From positions 62,001 through 126,000 of the forward strand of contig NZ_CP050063.1 of the NCBI RefSeq assembly GCF_011604685.1: a stretch of DNA of 64,000 nt. Direction: 5' to 3'. The notes beneath the pieces are model-generated. The model was not told the DNA's origin. It searched no databases and was given only the letters and a program-made list of their open reading frames with translations. The stretch's first letter is position 1. The number at the start of each line of letters is the position of its first letter. This document shows positions 50,446 through 58,641 of the stretch, piece after piece. The position numbers were made by a program, and so were the translations under genes. The stretch is from Spirosoma aureum. Lineage in GTDB: Bacteria; Bacteroidota; Bacteroidia; Cytophagales; Spirosomataceae.

Positions 50446-50943
50446 CTACTCAGTCGTATAGTGTAAATCGGTAATCAATGCCGCGATTCGTTCCAGACTC
50501 TGAGCGTCGACTTCGCTAAAGTCATTTAATTCATCACTATCGACATCCAATACCATACGAACTGTTCCGGCCCGATCAAACACGGGCACGACAACCTCCG
50601 ACTTCGACGCCGAACTACAGGCAATATGTCCGGGAAACTGCTCAACGTCGGGCACCAGAATTGTTTCTCGCCGGGTATAGGCCGCTCCGCAAACGCCCTT
50701 GTCGAACGCGATGCGTGTGCAGGCAATAGGCCCCTGAAACGGCCCAAGTACTAACTGATTCTCTTTTTTGATATAAAAGCCAACCCAAAAGAAACCAAAG
50801 GCTTCTTTCAGCGCAGCCGAAATATTGGCCAGATTAGCTATTAGATCCGGTTCGCCATCAAGAAGTGCGGCAATTTGTGGAATCAGACTATCATAAACCA
50901 GCCGACGATCGGTGGTCTGGGGGAGAAATAAAGATTCTGCCAT
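50446..50943 (-). CDS. msrC: free methionine-(R)-sulfoxide reductase (GAF domain)
   Basis: The start is set at the ATG at 50943 (MAESLFLPQTTDRR), since 13 extra upstream codons are not family-like. The 165-residue GAF protein carries the three catalytic cysteines of fRMsr at Cys75 (PIACTR), Cys85 (KGVCGAA) and Cys109 (HIACSS). Their spacing of 10 and 24 equals that of the E. coli enzyme (84, 94, 118). It reduces free methionine-R-sulfoxide in the cytoplasm using thioredoxin. The GFFWVGFYIKKENQLVLGPFQG strand set is also typical. It follows the mreD gene on the same strand by 53 bases. Confidence 0.92.
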   Translation of the reverse strand: MAESLFLPQTTDRRLVYDSLIPQIAALLDGEPDLIANLANISAALKEAFGFFWVGFYIKKENQLVLGPFQGPIACTRIAFDKGVCGAAYTRRETILVPDVEQFPGHIACSSASKSEVVVPVFDRAGTVRMVLDVDSDELNDFSEVDAQSLERIAALITDLHYTTE

Positions 50944-50996
50944 TTTGTGAATCTGCTTTTGACTGCAGCATCTCAATGACAAAAAACAAAACGGAG

Positions 50997-51503
50997 TTAG
51001 TTCCGTGTAAAAAACTGAATGAGAACGATACTTAGGGTCGTAAACAGTGTACTGGCCCCAACCCGAATCAGCGTAGGAATCAATAAGGCCAGACTGCTGG
51101 CTTCAATAAAAAACAAGGCCGAGTGATGAATCAATGCCAGTATAAATACATACCGAAAAAACACGCCGACTCCCAGTTCCTTCAAGGAAAACTCAATCCG
51201 TGATTCCATACCCGGCACATCGATTTGTGTTCGTACGACCAACGGCCTGAAATAGGCCATGAGCACCGTAGCGGCTGCGTGCATACCGAGCGTATTGTAG
51301 AACGTATCGACAATAATTCCGGTCACAAACCCAATGAGCAGCAGCCAGGTAAGGCTGGTTTCGTTGGGCAATAACAGAATGCAGGCGATGTAAACGAAAC
51401 AGAACGCGTAATCAAAGAGCACCAAATTCCGCACCAGCAGGATCTGCAATACCAGATACAGCAAAAATAAAAACGCAGTAGACAGAATTTCGCGTAAAGT
51501 CAT
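50997..51503 (-). CDS. mreD: rod shape-determining protein MreD
   Basis: I place the start at the ATG at 51503 (MTLREILSTAFLFLLYLVLQ). The upstream extension is low-complexity spacer. The 168-residue protein is strongly hydrophobic with about five membrane helices, of MreD size and position after mreC. The sequence LVLFDYAFCFVYIACILLLPNE and GIIVDTFYNTLGMHAAATVLMAYFRP match the Bacteroidota MreD pattern. It works with MreB and MreC in the elongation complex. Confidence 0.88.
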   Translation of the reverse strand: MTLREILSTAFLFLLYLVLQILLVRNLVLFDYAFCFVYIACILLLPNETSLTWLLLIGFVTGIIVDTFYNTLGMHAAATVLMAYFRPLVVRTQIDVPGMESRIEFSLKELGVGVFFRYVFILALIHHSALFFIEASSLALLIPTLIRVGASTLFTTLSIVLIQFFTRN

Positions 51504-51581
51504 CTTGTAGTAGGCGGTGGGCAGTCGATAGTCGGCAATCAGCCAGTTTCTCACTGCCAAATGCCCATTACTTACTGCTTA

Positions 51582-52418
51582 CTATTTCTCTGTTTCAACT
51601 TGTTTTTCTAACTGCTCCTGCTCTGCCTGCAGGCGATTTTCGACGACATACACAAAGGCCAGACTACCAAAATTGGTGGCCAGATTAAGTGTAATATCAT
51701 GAAAGACCCGATTAGGCTGGATGCCCATTGTTCGGACATACCCGACCAGGATACCCGGAGGAAACGTAGAGTTACGCTCCGAGGTAACGACCGAATCACC
51801 TTTATGAACCGTCTTGGTCAGCGAAATGTCATTCAGCTTGATCAGGCTCGGGTCTACGCCATCCCACCTCGCCGTCCCAATTTCGTCGGCTTTTGTTAAA
51901 GCCGAAGACACCAGAAACCCAGAATGTAAGATCGACGTAACGACCGAAAAATGTCGATTACAGACTTTTACCTTGCCGACTATACCCGTTGGCGAAATCA
52001 CGCCCATACCCGGCCGGATTCCATCATCAGTACCTTTATCGATCGTGATGTAGTTGTTAGCGAACTGGGTTGTATTGTCGATCACCTTGGCAACAGTGTA
52101 CTTGAACCGGTCGGCAAAAGCCGAGTCGGCCAGATACTCTCTTGGAGACGCGGGCTTACTTTGCAGTAATTGCGTTAACTGAGTATTGAGCCGTTGGTTC
52201 TCCATGGCCAGGTCAGCATTAACCTGCCGCAGACGAGCATATTCATTGGCCGCGTTGGACCACGCCAACACCTGAGCCGCATACCGGTTCGATGTGTTGA
52301 AATAGGTCACGCTCCAGTAATTGCTTGTGTTAATGATAAAATAGAAGCAGAATACTTCCAGCAACACAAACAAGATGAAGTTTCGGCTTCGAATAAAAAA
52401 GTCGACTAACTCTCCCAT
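51582..52418 (-). CDS. mreC: rod shape-determining protein MreC
   Basis: The 278-residue protein has one N-terminal membrane helix (about 13-30, NFILFVLLEVFCFYFII), a coiled coil (about 55-85) and the double beta-barrel domain (FANNYITIDKGTDDGIRPGMGVISPTGIVGKV). It ends in a charged helix (QAEQEQLEKQVETEK). MreC is the periplasmic scaffold of the elongasome. It lies 132 bases after mreB, with a structured spacer between them, and 78 bases before the mreD start. Confidence 0.95.
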   Translation of the reverse strand: MGELVDFFIRSRNFILFVLLEVFCFYFIINTSNYWSVTYFNTSNRYAAQVLAWSNAANEYARLRQVNADLAMENQRLNTQLTQLLQSKPASPREYLADSAFADRFKYTVAKVIDNTTQFANNYITIDKGTDDGIRPGMGVISPTGIVGKVKVCNRHFSVVTSILHSGFLVSSALTKADEIGTARWDGVDPSLIKLNDISLTKTVHKGDSVVTSERNSTFPPGILVGYVRTMGIQPNRVFHDITLNLATNFGSLAFVYVVENRLQAEQEQLEKQVETEK

Positions 52419-52440
52419 AAAGTGGGGAACATCTTAACAA

Positions 52441-52540
52441 TGTAGCCTGGACGCTGTCGGGTAGCCAAAGGCCAGGTTGTAGAGACAAAATACCAGCTAC
52501 AATCCAGCTTTCGGTTATCCGGACTAAAGCCCAGGCTACA
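52441..52540 (-). promoter_or_regulatory. structured spacer between mreB and mreC
   Basis: TGTAGCCTGG (52441-52450) and its exact complement (52531-52540) close a 100-base segment. Inside, a further pairing TTGTAG/CTACAA can form. The element lies in the mreC leader. It could be a processing or attenuation site, or a REP-like mobile repeat. No known riboswitch is recognised. Confidence 0.45.
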
Positions 52541-52550
52541 TTCCAAAAAC

Positions 52551-53576
52551 TTAACTAATCAGAACAGATCTGTACATGTCCAGATTCTTAATCACCTCGC
52601 CCGTACCTTTTACAACAGCTTTGAGCGGATCATCGGCCACGTGAATGGGCAGCTTGGTTTTTGCGCCCAGCCGCTTGTCGAGACCATGCAGCAGGGCACC
52701 GCCCCCCGTCAGGTGAATACCGTTCGTGTAAATGTCGGCAGAAAGTTCCGGTGGCGAAATTTCCAGCGCCTTCATCGTAGCCTCTTCAATCTTTGAAATT
52801 GATTTGTCGAGAGCGTAGGCAATTTCGCTGTAGGTAACCTTAATTTCTTTCGGAATACCGGTCATTAAGTCACGACCCCGGATTTCGTAATCAGCGGGCG
52901 GGTTGTCGAGTTCGGGCAATGCCGAGCCAACTTCCATTTTGATTTGTTCAGCCGAGCGTTCGCCAATGAGCAGGTTGTGTTCCCGACGCATGTAATCGAC
53001 AATATCGCGGGTGAAAACGTCTCCGGCAATCCGGATCGACTGTTCGCAGACAATTCCTGATAAAGCAATTACGGCAATTTCGGTAGTACCACCTCCAATA
53101 TCGACAATCATGGTACCATTCGGCTGTGTAATATCGATACCGATGCCAATTGCGGCTGCAATTGGTTCGTGCACCATGTAAACTTCCTTCGCCCCGGCAT
53201 GTTCGGCAGAGTCTTTAACAGCGCGCTTTTCCACTTCGGTAATCCCCGATGGTATACAAATAACCATCCGATGCGAAGGTGAAAACAGTTTGCTACCGGT
53301 ATCTATCATCTTGATCATGCCCCGAATCATCAGTTCGGCGGCAGTAAAGTCGGCAATTACGCCGTCTTTCAACGGGCGAATCGTCTTAATATTTTCATTG
53401 GTCTTTTCGTGCATTTGCATGGCCTTATGGCCAATGGCCAGCACTTTTCCGCTGGCTTTGTCCATTGCAATAATCGAAGGCTCATCCACCACAATCCGAT
53501 CCTTGTGAATAATCAAGGTATTCGCCGTGCCCAGGTCAATCGCAATGTCGCTGGTTAAAAAATTGAAAAGTCCCAT
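52551..53576 (-). CDS. mreB: actin-like rod shape-determining protein MreB
   Basis: The 341-residue protein has all MreB/actin-fold signatures: the phosphate-1 loop IAIDLGTANTLI (11-22), EPIAAAIGIGIDITQPNGTMIVDIGGGTTEIAVI as connect-1 and phosphate-2, and the adenosine motif GIHLTGGGALLHGLDKRL. It forms membrane-associated filaments that guide lateral wall synthesis. It starts the mreBCD transcript, which runs away from the divergent GH3 gene. A promoter box lies about 50 bases upstream. Confidence 0.97.
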   Translation of the reverse strand: MGLFNFLTSDIAIDLGTANTLIIHKDRIVVDEPSIIAMDKASGKVLAIGHKAMQMHEKTNENIKTIRPLKDGVIADFTAAELMIRGMIKMIDTGSKLFSPSHRMVICIPSGITEVEKRAVKDSAEHAGAKEVYMVHEPIAAAIGIGIDITQPNGTMIVDIGGGTTEIAVIALSGIVCEQSIRIAGDVFTRDIVDYMRREHNLLIGERSAEQIKMEVGSALPELDNPPADYEIRGRDLMTGIPKEIKVTYSEIAYALDKSISKIEEATMKALEISPPELSADIYTNGIHLTGGGALLHGLDKRLGAKTKLPIHVADDPLKAVVKGTGEVIKNLDMYRSVLIS

Positions 53577-53626
53577 TCCTGGTTAGCTGTTGTTCCTTTT
53601 TACAAGTACCGTTTTTAAAAGGTTTG

Positions 53627-53655
53627 CAAAAATATGGATTATTCAAGAGAAACAA
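53627..53655 (-). promoter_or_regulatory. mreB promoter
   Basis: On the minus strand TTG (53655-53653) and TATTTTTG (53634-53627) are separated by 18 bases, which fits the TTG-N19-TAnnTTTG promoter of Bacteroidota. Transcription would start near 53620, about 45 bases before the mreB ATG. Confidence 0.55.
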
Positions 53656-53815
53656 CGATGCTATGTAAATACAGTATTGCTTTTTTTATATGACAATCAG
53701 AACAGTTAGCAATTTTCGACCCTTCGTTTGCACCAATTAATCAAGATTGACTATCAAACCTGTGTTGCTCCTACCCATTACAAACTCCCTTACAGAAGAC
53801 TGCCAACTGTTTTCG

Positions 53816-53823
53816 TAACTTTG
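53816..53823 (+). promoter_or_regulatory. -7 box directly upstream of the GH3 gene
   Basis: TAACTTTG fits TAnnTTTG and ends only seven bases before the ATG at 53831, so the message would be nearly leaderless. Confidence 0.5.
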
Positions 53824-53830
53824 CATCATT

Positions 53831-55333
53831 ATGGGAATTCGCTCAGTCGTAAGTAAGCCACTGGCTAAATGGGTCGTAGAGAGGCAGCAGTCGTGGATGT
53901 ATCAACCCGCCGAAGCTCAGCAACATTGGTTGCAGGAGTTGGTTAAAGGTGGTCGCAACACGGTGTTTGGCCGTATTCACCACTTTCGGGATATACAAAC
54001 GGTTGACGATTTTCGGCAAGCGGTTCCCGTACGCGATTACGAAGATCTCAAACCTTACATTGATCAGATCCTGGCTGGTACACCTGATGTGCTCTGGAAA
54101 GGTCAACCCCTGTACCTGGCCAAAACCTCAGGTACGACCTCGGGTACAAAATACATCCCGATTACGAAGGATTCCATTCCGAACCACATCAACTCAGCCC
54201 GTGATGCGCTTCTGAATTACATCTACGAAACGGGAAACAGTGCTTTTCTCGACAAAAAACTCATTTTCCTGTCGGGTAGCCCCGAACTGGCTCAGAAAGC
54301 GGGTATCAATATCGGACGGTTGTCTGGCATAGCCAATCACCATGTTCCGGCTTATCTACGCTCGAACCAGCTACCCAGCTACGAAACCAATGTTATCGAC
54401 GATTGGGAAACCAAGCTGGAGCGGATCATCGACGAAACGTTAACGCAGCCAATGTCGTTGATCTCGGGCATTCCGCCCTGGGTACAGATGTATTTCGACC
54501 GGATTCAGGACCGAACTGGAAAGTTGATTAAAGATGTCTTCCCTGATTTTTCGGTGTTTGTCTACGGTGGCGTTAATTTTGAACCATACCGCGCTAAATT
54601 GTTTGATAGCATCGGCAAGCGGATCGATTCGATCGAAACCTATCCGGCATCGGAAGGCTTTATCGCTTTTCAGGATACGCAGACTGAAGAAGGCTTGTTG
54701 ATGCTACTCGATAGCGGGATCTTCTTCGAGTTCATTGCCGCCGACGAATACTTTACTGAAAACCCACGCCGACTAACGATTGATGAGGTCGAACTAGGCA
54801 AAAATTACGCTGTCATCATCAACAACAACGCCGGGCTGTGGGGCTATTCTCTGGGCGATACGGTTAAATTTGTTTCACGGGAGCCTTACCGATTACTCGT
54901 AACCGGCCGTATCAAGCACTTTATTTCGGCCTTTGGCGAACATGTTATTGGCGAAGAAGTTGAAAAAGCCTTACAGTATGCGATGCAGCTTCACCCCGAA
55001 ACAGAGGTCGTAGAGTTTACGGTTGCACCAATGGTTAGCCCGAAAGAAGGCCTGCCCTATCACGAATGGTTAATTGAATTTGCTACTCCCCCCAACGATC
55101 CGGCAATCTTTGCCCGCGACATCGACAACCGATTAATCGGATTAAACGTATATTACGACGACCTCATCACGGGCTCGATCCTGCAACCGCTCAAGCTAAC
55201 CAGCCTGCCGCGCGGGGCATTTCAGCGCTACATGAAGTCGCAGGGAAAACTGGGTGGCCAAAATAAAGTACCCCGTTTAGCTAATGACCGGAAAATTGCG
55301 GAGGGGTTAGAAGGAATAATGTCCAATGCCTAA
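53831..55333 (+). CDS. GH3-family acyl-adenylating enzyme
   Basis: The 500-residue protein matches the GH3 auxin-responsive-promoter family. It has the ATP-binding loop LAKTSGTTSGTKYIPIT (about 94-110), the middle motif FVYGGVNFEPYRAKL and the adenylate-binding ETYPASEGFIAFQD. The C-terminal cap has RYMKSQGKLGGQNKVPRLANDR. Plant members join amino acids to acyl acids. Bacterial members are widespread in Bacteroidota and have no firmly known substrate. It is the first gene of a plus-strand run and ends 13 bases before the AAA ATPase gene. Confidence 0.9.
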   Translation: MGIRSVVSKPLAKWVVERQQSWMYQPAEAQQHWLQELVKGGRNTVFGRIHHFRDIQTVDDFRQAVPVRDYEDLKPYIDQILAGTPDVLWKGQPLYLAKTSGTTSGTKYIPITKDSIPNHINSARDALLNYIYETGNSAFLDKKLIFLSGSPELAQKAGINIGRLSGIANHHVPAYLRSNQLPSYETNVIDDWETKLERIIDETLTQPMSLISGIPPWVQMYFDRIQDRTGKLIKDVFPDFSVFVYGGVNFEPYRAKLFDSIGKRIDSIETYPASEGFIAFQDTQTEEGLLMLLDSGIFFEFIAADEYFTENPRRLTIDEVELGKNYAVIINNNAGLWGYSLGDTVKFVSREPYRLLVTGRIKHFISAFGEHVIGEEVEKALQYAMQLHPETEVVEFTVAPMVSPKEGLPYHEWLIEFATPPNDPAIFARDIDNRLIGLNVYYDDLITGSILQPLKLTSLPRGAFQRYMKSQGKLGGQNKVPRLANDRKIAEGLEGIMSNA

Positions 55334-55346
55334 TGAATAATGGGTA

Positions 55347-56744
55347 ATGAAAATAACAGGAATCGACATTGGCGACTATCGCCAGTTTAAAAATATAAAG
55401 TTTGATTTTACGTATCCGGCCGACCACCCAACCAAAGCAGGGCAGCCGTTGGATAAGGTATGCTTTATTGGGCAGAGCGGTACAGGGAAAACGACGTTGC
55501 TAAATGTAATTTGGGATTTCTTTCAGGTTGTCTTAGATAGTTATCAACGGGTATCTCTTAAAAATACTTTAGTAAACAATGAATCATATTCCACTTTTGA
55601 AGAAACAAAAATTTACTCAATTTATAATGAGAAGAGAATTATTTTAAACTACACCGATCTTAAAAACAAATTCGACTACACTTATCAAGATCTAGATGGT
55701 AAATCTAGATACGGACAATTAGGATACGATTGGCTTAATGGACTCGGCATTTATGATTCTTTAAAAAATCAGGAACAGGCGAAAAAACTTTGTCTTTTTA
55801 TTAAGGATTCCATTGCCCGAGAAGCCGATGCATTCCTGTTTGACCAGAAAGAACAACCACAATCTTTTTCAGATTTCGTAAAGACCGACACACAAATTGA
55901 AAAAGAAAAAATAGCACACGTCGAACGTATCAATGCGGCTGGCTCTAAAAAAGTGGTTTCATTAGGAGATATGCAATCATTATCTACCTGGCAATATTTA
56001 CTTAGAGAAATCAATCAGTACGACGAAGATACTGTACAGCAGATCACGAAAATTATTCAAAGTACACCCAAAAACAAAGTAACTGAAGATCTTCAAAAAT
56101 GGATTGCTGCTGATCCGCGTATTGATCTAGCCGAAAAATGCTTAAACCCACTTTTGAAAAAATTTTTCCTAGAAGTCAATATTGGCGCGAAGGGTAATTC
56201 TCCAATCGCACTTTGTAAAAGTAATAAGCAGGATATTGCAATTCCTAGCTCTAATCTCAGCACTGGTACACGCCAACTTCTGGCTACTGCTATCCCAATT
56301 TATAAATTCGATACAGAAGATACAGTTATACTCTTTGATGAACCGGAACGTTCTTTATTTCCTGACATTCAACGCGGGCTCATTGGCTATTATACATCAC
56401 TTGCTCCTACAGCACAGTTTTTCTTCGCTACTCACTCGCCCATTATCGCATCTGCTTTTGAGCCATGCGAACGGTTCATTCTGTATTTTGACGAGAATGG
56501 CGAAGTGAAGTTCCATAACGGTATTGCGCCAGAAGGCGACGACCCAAATGATATTTTGCGACAGGATTTTGCTATGGCCGACTTGATGTTACAGAAAGGA
56601 TTGGAAGCTTACGAAAAGTACCGCCAGCTTGCTATGCAGATTCGGGCAGAAACTGATGAGGAAAAGAAAAATCAACTTATTATCGAGCGGCTAGAGCTAG
56701 GAAATCGATACAATTTTGCTGGTCAATATGCGCAGAGTAAATAA
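55347..56744 (+). CDS. ptuA-like: AAA/SMC-like ATPase of a Septu-like defence pair
   Basis: The 465-residue protein has an SMC/ABC-like ATPase split by a helical insert: Walker A GQSGTGKT (42-49), an insert of about 240 residues, the signature SSNLSTGTRQLL (301-312), Walker B VILFDEPE (327-334) and the switch His363 in FATHSP. It begins with the MKITGIDIGDYRQFKNIKFDF strand typical of AAA_21/AAA_23 ATPases. With the HNH-like gene that overlaps its end it resembles PtuA of Septu systems, where the ATPase controls the nuclease. The gene is visibly more AT-rich than the flanking GH3 and dxr genes, which suggests transfer. An OLD- or retron-linked ATPase is possible, but no reverse transcriptase or Toprim domain is present. 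Confidence 0.75.
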   Translation: MKITGIDIGDYRQFKNIKFDFTYPADHPTKAGQPLDKVCFIGQSGTGKTTLLNVIWDFFQVVLDSYQRVSLKNTLVNNESYSTFEETKIYSIYNEKRIILNYTDLKNKFDYTYQDLDGKSRYGQLGYDWLNGLGIYDSLKNQEQAKKLCLFIKDSIAREADAFLFDQKEQPQSFSDFVKTDTQIEKEKIAHVERINAAGSKKVVSLGDMQSLSTWQYLLREINQYDEDTVQQITKIIQSTPKNKVTEDLQKWIAADPRIDLAEKCLNPLLKKFFLEVNIGAKGNSPIALCKSNKQDIAIPSSNLSTGTRQLLATAIPIYKFDTEDTVILFDEPERSLFPDIQRGLIGYYTSLAPTAQFFFATHSPIIASAFEPCERFILYFDENGEVKFHNGIAPEGDDPNDILRQDFAMADLMLQKGLEAYEKYRQLAMQIRAETDEEKKNQLIIERLELGNRYNFAGQYAQSK

Positions 56745-57318
56745 ACCCGACGATTCGACAGTTTTGATGAGTGATTTGACCTACAAAGTTGATGGCAATA
56801 ACAAAAGTTTAGCAAATGCTCTTTGTGATGAACAACATAATATTTGTGCCTATACAGAAACGTATCTAGGCCGTTCTGACAAAAAGGATATTGAACATTT
56901 CAACCCTACTCTAAAAAACACTTCTGGGGACAGCTATCAAAATTGGTTTTTAGTTAAAGCGCAGTGGAACGGCGAAAAAGCATCAAAATGGAATGACTAT
57001 CAACCTATTCTGCACCCAACAGACAAGCAATTTGAAAAACGGATCATTTATTTTGAAGGTGAATATATTGCGGCTTCGTCTGAAGACCAGGAAGCACTTA
57101 ATTTAATTAGCCTATTAAAATTAGACGACCCTGATCTAGCAATCGAACGTCGCTGCTATTTAGAAAACCTTAAAGAGAACCTTGACTTATATGGAAAACC
57201 TGCCCAGCAATATGTAGATTATTTATTGACGACAAGGCCCAGTTTGGTCTATTATATCCGCGCTATTGAAGAAGAATTACAGGTAAAAGTCAATTTTGAC
57301 TTGGTGAAAACTAAATGA
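56728..57318 (+). CDS. ptuB-like: HNH-like nuclease of a Septu-like defence pair
   Basis: I use the ATG at 56728. A TTG at 56716 is also open. The start overlaps the ATPase gene by 17 bases. The 196-residue protein has the arrangement of PtuB/TIGR02646-type HNH proteins: Cys40 in NICAYTE, then Asp54-Ile-Glu-His57 in KKDIEHFNP, Asn72-Trp in SYQNWFLV, and HPTDKQFEKRIIYFEGEYI in the second half. PtuB-type proteins usually show CxYC, while here the second position is Thr43, so the zinc site may be reduced. The last base triplet TGA overlaps the ATG of dxr. Assignment rests on motif pattern and context. Confidence 0.65.
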   Translation: MRRVNKPDDSTVLMSDLTYKVDGNNKSLANALCDEQHNICAYTETYLGRSDKKDIEHFNPTLKNTSGDSYQNWFLVKAQWNGEKASKWNDYQPILHPTDKQFEKRIIYFEGEYIAASSEDQEALNLISLLKLDDPDLAIERRCYLENLKENLDLYGKPAQQYVDYLLTTRPSLVYYIRAIEEELQVKVNFDLVKTK

Positions 57319-58487
57319 CTGATATAAAAAAACGCCATATCGCCATCCTTGGCTCGACGGGCTCCATCGGAACGCAGGCCGTTGATGTGGTCAAGAGCCA
57401 TCCCGACCAGTTTCAGGTCGAAGTGCTGACGACCAACAACAATGCGGACTTACTCATTGAGCAGGCCATCGATCTGAAACCTAACGTTGTCGTGATCTGC
57501 AACGAGACCAAGTACGATCAGGTATTTGGCGCGCTCGATCCGCTAGGCATTAAGGTATATGCAGGGGCCAAAGCGATAGCGTCGGTCGTGCAGATGGACA
57601 CGATTGACATGGTACTGACCGCTATGGTTGGCTATGCGGGTTTACTGCCGACTATTAAAGCGATTGAAGCCGGAAAATCCATCGCACTGGCCAATAAAGA
57701 AACCCTTGTCGTTGCGGGCGAGCTTATTACCCGACTGGCAGCCCAAAAGGGCGTCAATATCTATCCGGTTGATTCTGAACATTCAGCGATTTTCCAGTGT
57801 CTGGTTGGTGAGTTTCACAACCCGATTGAGAAAATTATCCTGACCGCATCGGGAGGTCCCTTCCGGGGGAAATCGCGGGAATTTCTATCGACAGTTACGA
57901 AAGCGCAGGCGCTTAAACACCCCAACTGGACCATGGGCGCCAAGATCACGATCGACTCGGCTACGCTCATGAACAAAGGGCTGGAAGTAATCGAAGCGAA
58001 ATGGCTTTTCGGCCTGACGCCCGCCCAGATCGACGTAATCGTGCATCCACAGAGCATTATTCACTCGCTGGTTCAGTTTGAAGACGGGAGTCTGAAAGCC
58101 CAGATGGGACTGCCCGATATGCGACTGCCGATTCAGTTCGCCCTGGGGTATCCGAATCGATTACCGTCCAATTTTCCTCGTTTCAATTTTCTGGACTATC
58201 CATCCCTAACCTTTGAAAAGCCGGACCTGGAAACATTTAGAAACCTCCAACTCGCTTTCGAAGCTCTCGATCGGGGTGGCAATGCCCCTTGTATCATCAA
58301 CGCAGCCAATGAAGTAGCCGTAGACGCGTTTCTTCACGATCAGATTGGTTTTCTGGAAATTTCGGAGATAATTGAATTATGTTTAGCGAAATCGACCTTC
58401 ATTCAGAATCCGACTTATGACGATTACGTCAACTCGGACGACGAAGCCCGCCGATTAGCTTCAGAACGAATTAAAAGTTTTGTTTAG
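57315..58487 (+). CDS. dxr: 1-deoxy-D-xylulose 5-phosphate reductoisomerase
   Basis: The 390-residue protein has the NADPH-binding start IAILGSTGSIGTQAVDVV (9-26), the metal and substrate residues in NIYPVDSEHSAIFQCL and ILTASGGPFRG, then MGAKITIDSATLMNKGLEVIEA, VHPQSIIHSLVQFEDGS and NAANEVAVDAFL. It catalyses the first committed step of the MEP isoprenoid pathway in the cytoplasm and is normally essential. Its ATG overlaps the stop of the upstream HNH gene in an ATGA, so its translation may depend on the inserted module unless a start lies within it. Confidence 0.97.
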   Translation: MTDIKKRHIAILGSTGSIGTQAVDVVKSHPDQFQVEVLTTNNNADLLIEQAIDLKPNVVVICNETKYDQVFGALDPLGIKVYAGAKAIASVVQMDTIDMVLTAMVGYAGLLPTIKAIEAGKSIALANKETLVVAGELITRLAAQKGVNIYPVDSEHSAIFQCLVGEFHNPIEKIILTASGGPFRGKSREFLSTVTKAQALKHPNWTMGAKITIDSATLMNKGLEVIEAKWLFGLTPAQIDVIVHPQSIIHSLVQFEDGSLKAQMGLPDMRLPIQFALGYPNRLPSNFPRFNFLDYPSLTFEKPDLETFRNLQLAFEALDRGGNAPCIINAANEVAVDAFLHDQIGFLEISEIIELCLAKSTFIQNPTYDDYVNSDDEARRLASERIKSFV

Positions 58488-58641
58488 CTGTTTGTATTAT
58501 ATGACCTGAACATATCGTTTTTACGATCACGACCTATTGAATTTAACTGACCAATCCTGTAAATTACTCCTTTGGCATTGGCCCAGTTGATCCTCAATCG
58601 TTAAATAATCTTAAATTTGATCTTATCATTCTTTTGAATAC

